Assembly (NCBI GenBank): GCA_013152475.1
Contig: JAADGH010000066.1
Coordinates: forward strand, 24,590-88,589
Origin: Planctomycetota bacterium
GTDB taxonomy: Bacteria > Planctomycetota > Brocadiia > JAADGH01
Length of the DNA: 64,000 nucleotides
Reading direction: 5' to 3'
Shown here: positions 63,788 through 64,000 of the stretch, piece after piece
How positions within the stretch are numbered: position 1 is the first letter of the stretch
How the letters are laid out: each line of letters starts with the position of its first letter
Translations under genes and position numbers: made by a program
The notes under the pieces: model-generated
What the model saw: only the letters and a program-made list of their open reading frames with translations
What the model was told of the DNA's origin: nothing
Databases searched by the model: none

Positions 63788-63897
63788 GTCATGGCGAGCG
63801 CCGCGCTTCGCGGGGCGAAGCAATCTCATCAATGAATGGCCCAAGTGCGACGGATGAGATTGCATCGTCGAGCGCAGGGCGCTCTCCTCACAATGAC
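63788..63897. repeat. GTCATTGCG / GAAGCAATCTCAT dispersed repeat, copy 2
   Basis: The ends GTCATGGCGAGCG (63788-63800) and CTCACAATGAC (63887-63897) are inverted, and the inner parts GCGAAGCAATCTCATC and GATGAGATTGCATCGTCG are also inverted, giving a long imperfect palindrome. Apart from this and the promoter at 63948, the end region 63655-64000 shows nothing. Confidence 0.75.
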
Positions 63898-63947
63898 AGT
63901 GGCCGCCCTCCCGGCACTGAGGCATTACGAATTTTCTCGTTTTGGTG

Positions 63948-63976
63948 TTGCATTTGGGACAGTCTCCTCCTATAAT
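63948..63976 (+). promoter_or_regulatory. Promoter near the window end
   Basis: TTGCAT (63948-63953), a 17-base spacer and a perfect TATAAT (63971-63976). It points out of the window to a plus-strand gene that is not seen. Confidence 0.5.
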
Positions 63977-64000
63977 GAAGTAAGGTAGGATTTCAGTCGC

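Overview
The window is GC-rich DNA from what looks like a Gram-negative, glycan-degrading bacterium of the Planctomycetota/Lentisphaerota (PVC) kind. This is an inference. It rests on three or more sulfatases, large secreted beta-helix, LamG and DUF4838-type proteins, a type IV-like prepilin, and a TPR protein carrying two RNA polymerase alpha-CTD-like domains. No rRNA, tRNA or CRISPR was seen. Several promoters fit a housekeeping consensus (TTGACA or TTGCAT, 16-18 bases, TAGAAT/TATCAT/TATCTT), and strong AGGAGG-type ribosome sites decide many starts.

Layout. 1-7070 (minus strand) is a conserved housekeeping run: TPR/alpha-CTD protein, ruvA, ruvB, queH, a SpoIID-like lipoprotein, tgt, yajC and the start of secD, with two 4-base overlaps. 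8127-11637 (plus) is a small envelope-glycan set: polysaccharide deacetylase, FAD-dependent amine oxidase/mutase-like protein and a GT87-like membrane glycosyltransferase. 11661-15671 (minus) is a MoxR/DUF58 pair split by a restriction-modification module with a PaeR7I-like nuclease; the DUF58 gene is bracketed by two copies of an inverted repeat. 15851-19233 (plus) is a sulfatase overlapping a GT-C glycosyltransferase with TPRs, ended by a perfect hairpin. A prepilin gene (minus) follows.

20737-37787 is a block of very large secreted glycan-active proteins: two beta-helix proteins that share a C-terminal CBM9-like domain, a clan-A glycoside hydrolase, a C39/BtrH-like protein and two further accessory or hydrolase-like proteins. 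Inside it lie gene remnants at 32469-32573 and 32742-32900, and an IS3-family remnant at 37783-38121. 38278-42206 is a compact operon: radical SAM protein, sulfatase, zinc alcohol dehydrogenase and histidine phosphatase. 42261-57463 is mixed: a lipoprotein, two Gfo/Idh/MocA oxidoreductases, an ankyrin protein coupled to a TPR glycosyltransferase, a NagB-like protein, a BNR sialidase-like protein, a UroD-family protein divergent from an Fe-S aldo/keto reductase, and a creatininase-family amidohydrolase. 57492-63654 (minus) is a tight four-gene operon: sulfatase, GH10-like hydrolase, DUF4838 protein with an inserted LamG domain, and an unknown protein.

Taken together, the second half reads as a polysaccharide-processing locus: secreted binding or cleaving proteins, sulfatases to strip sulfate, and dehydrogenases or isomerase-like enzymes for released sugars. 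The substrate cannot be read from the sequence. At least four families of short inverted repeats are scattered through the gaps, in keeping with a large genome rich in repeats.
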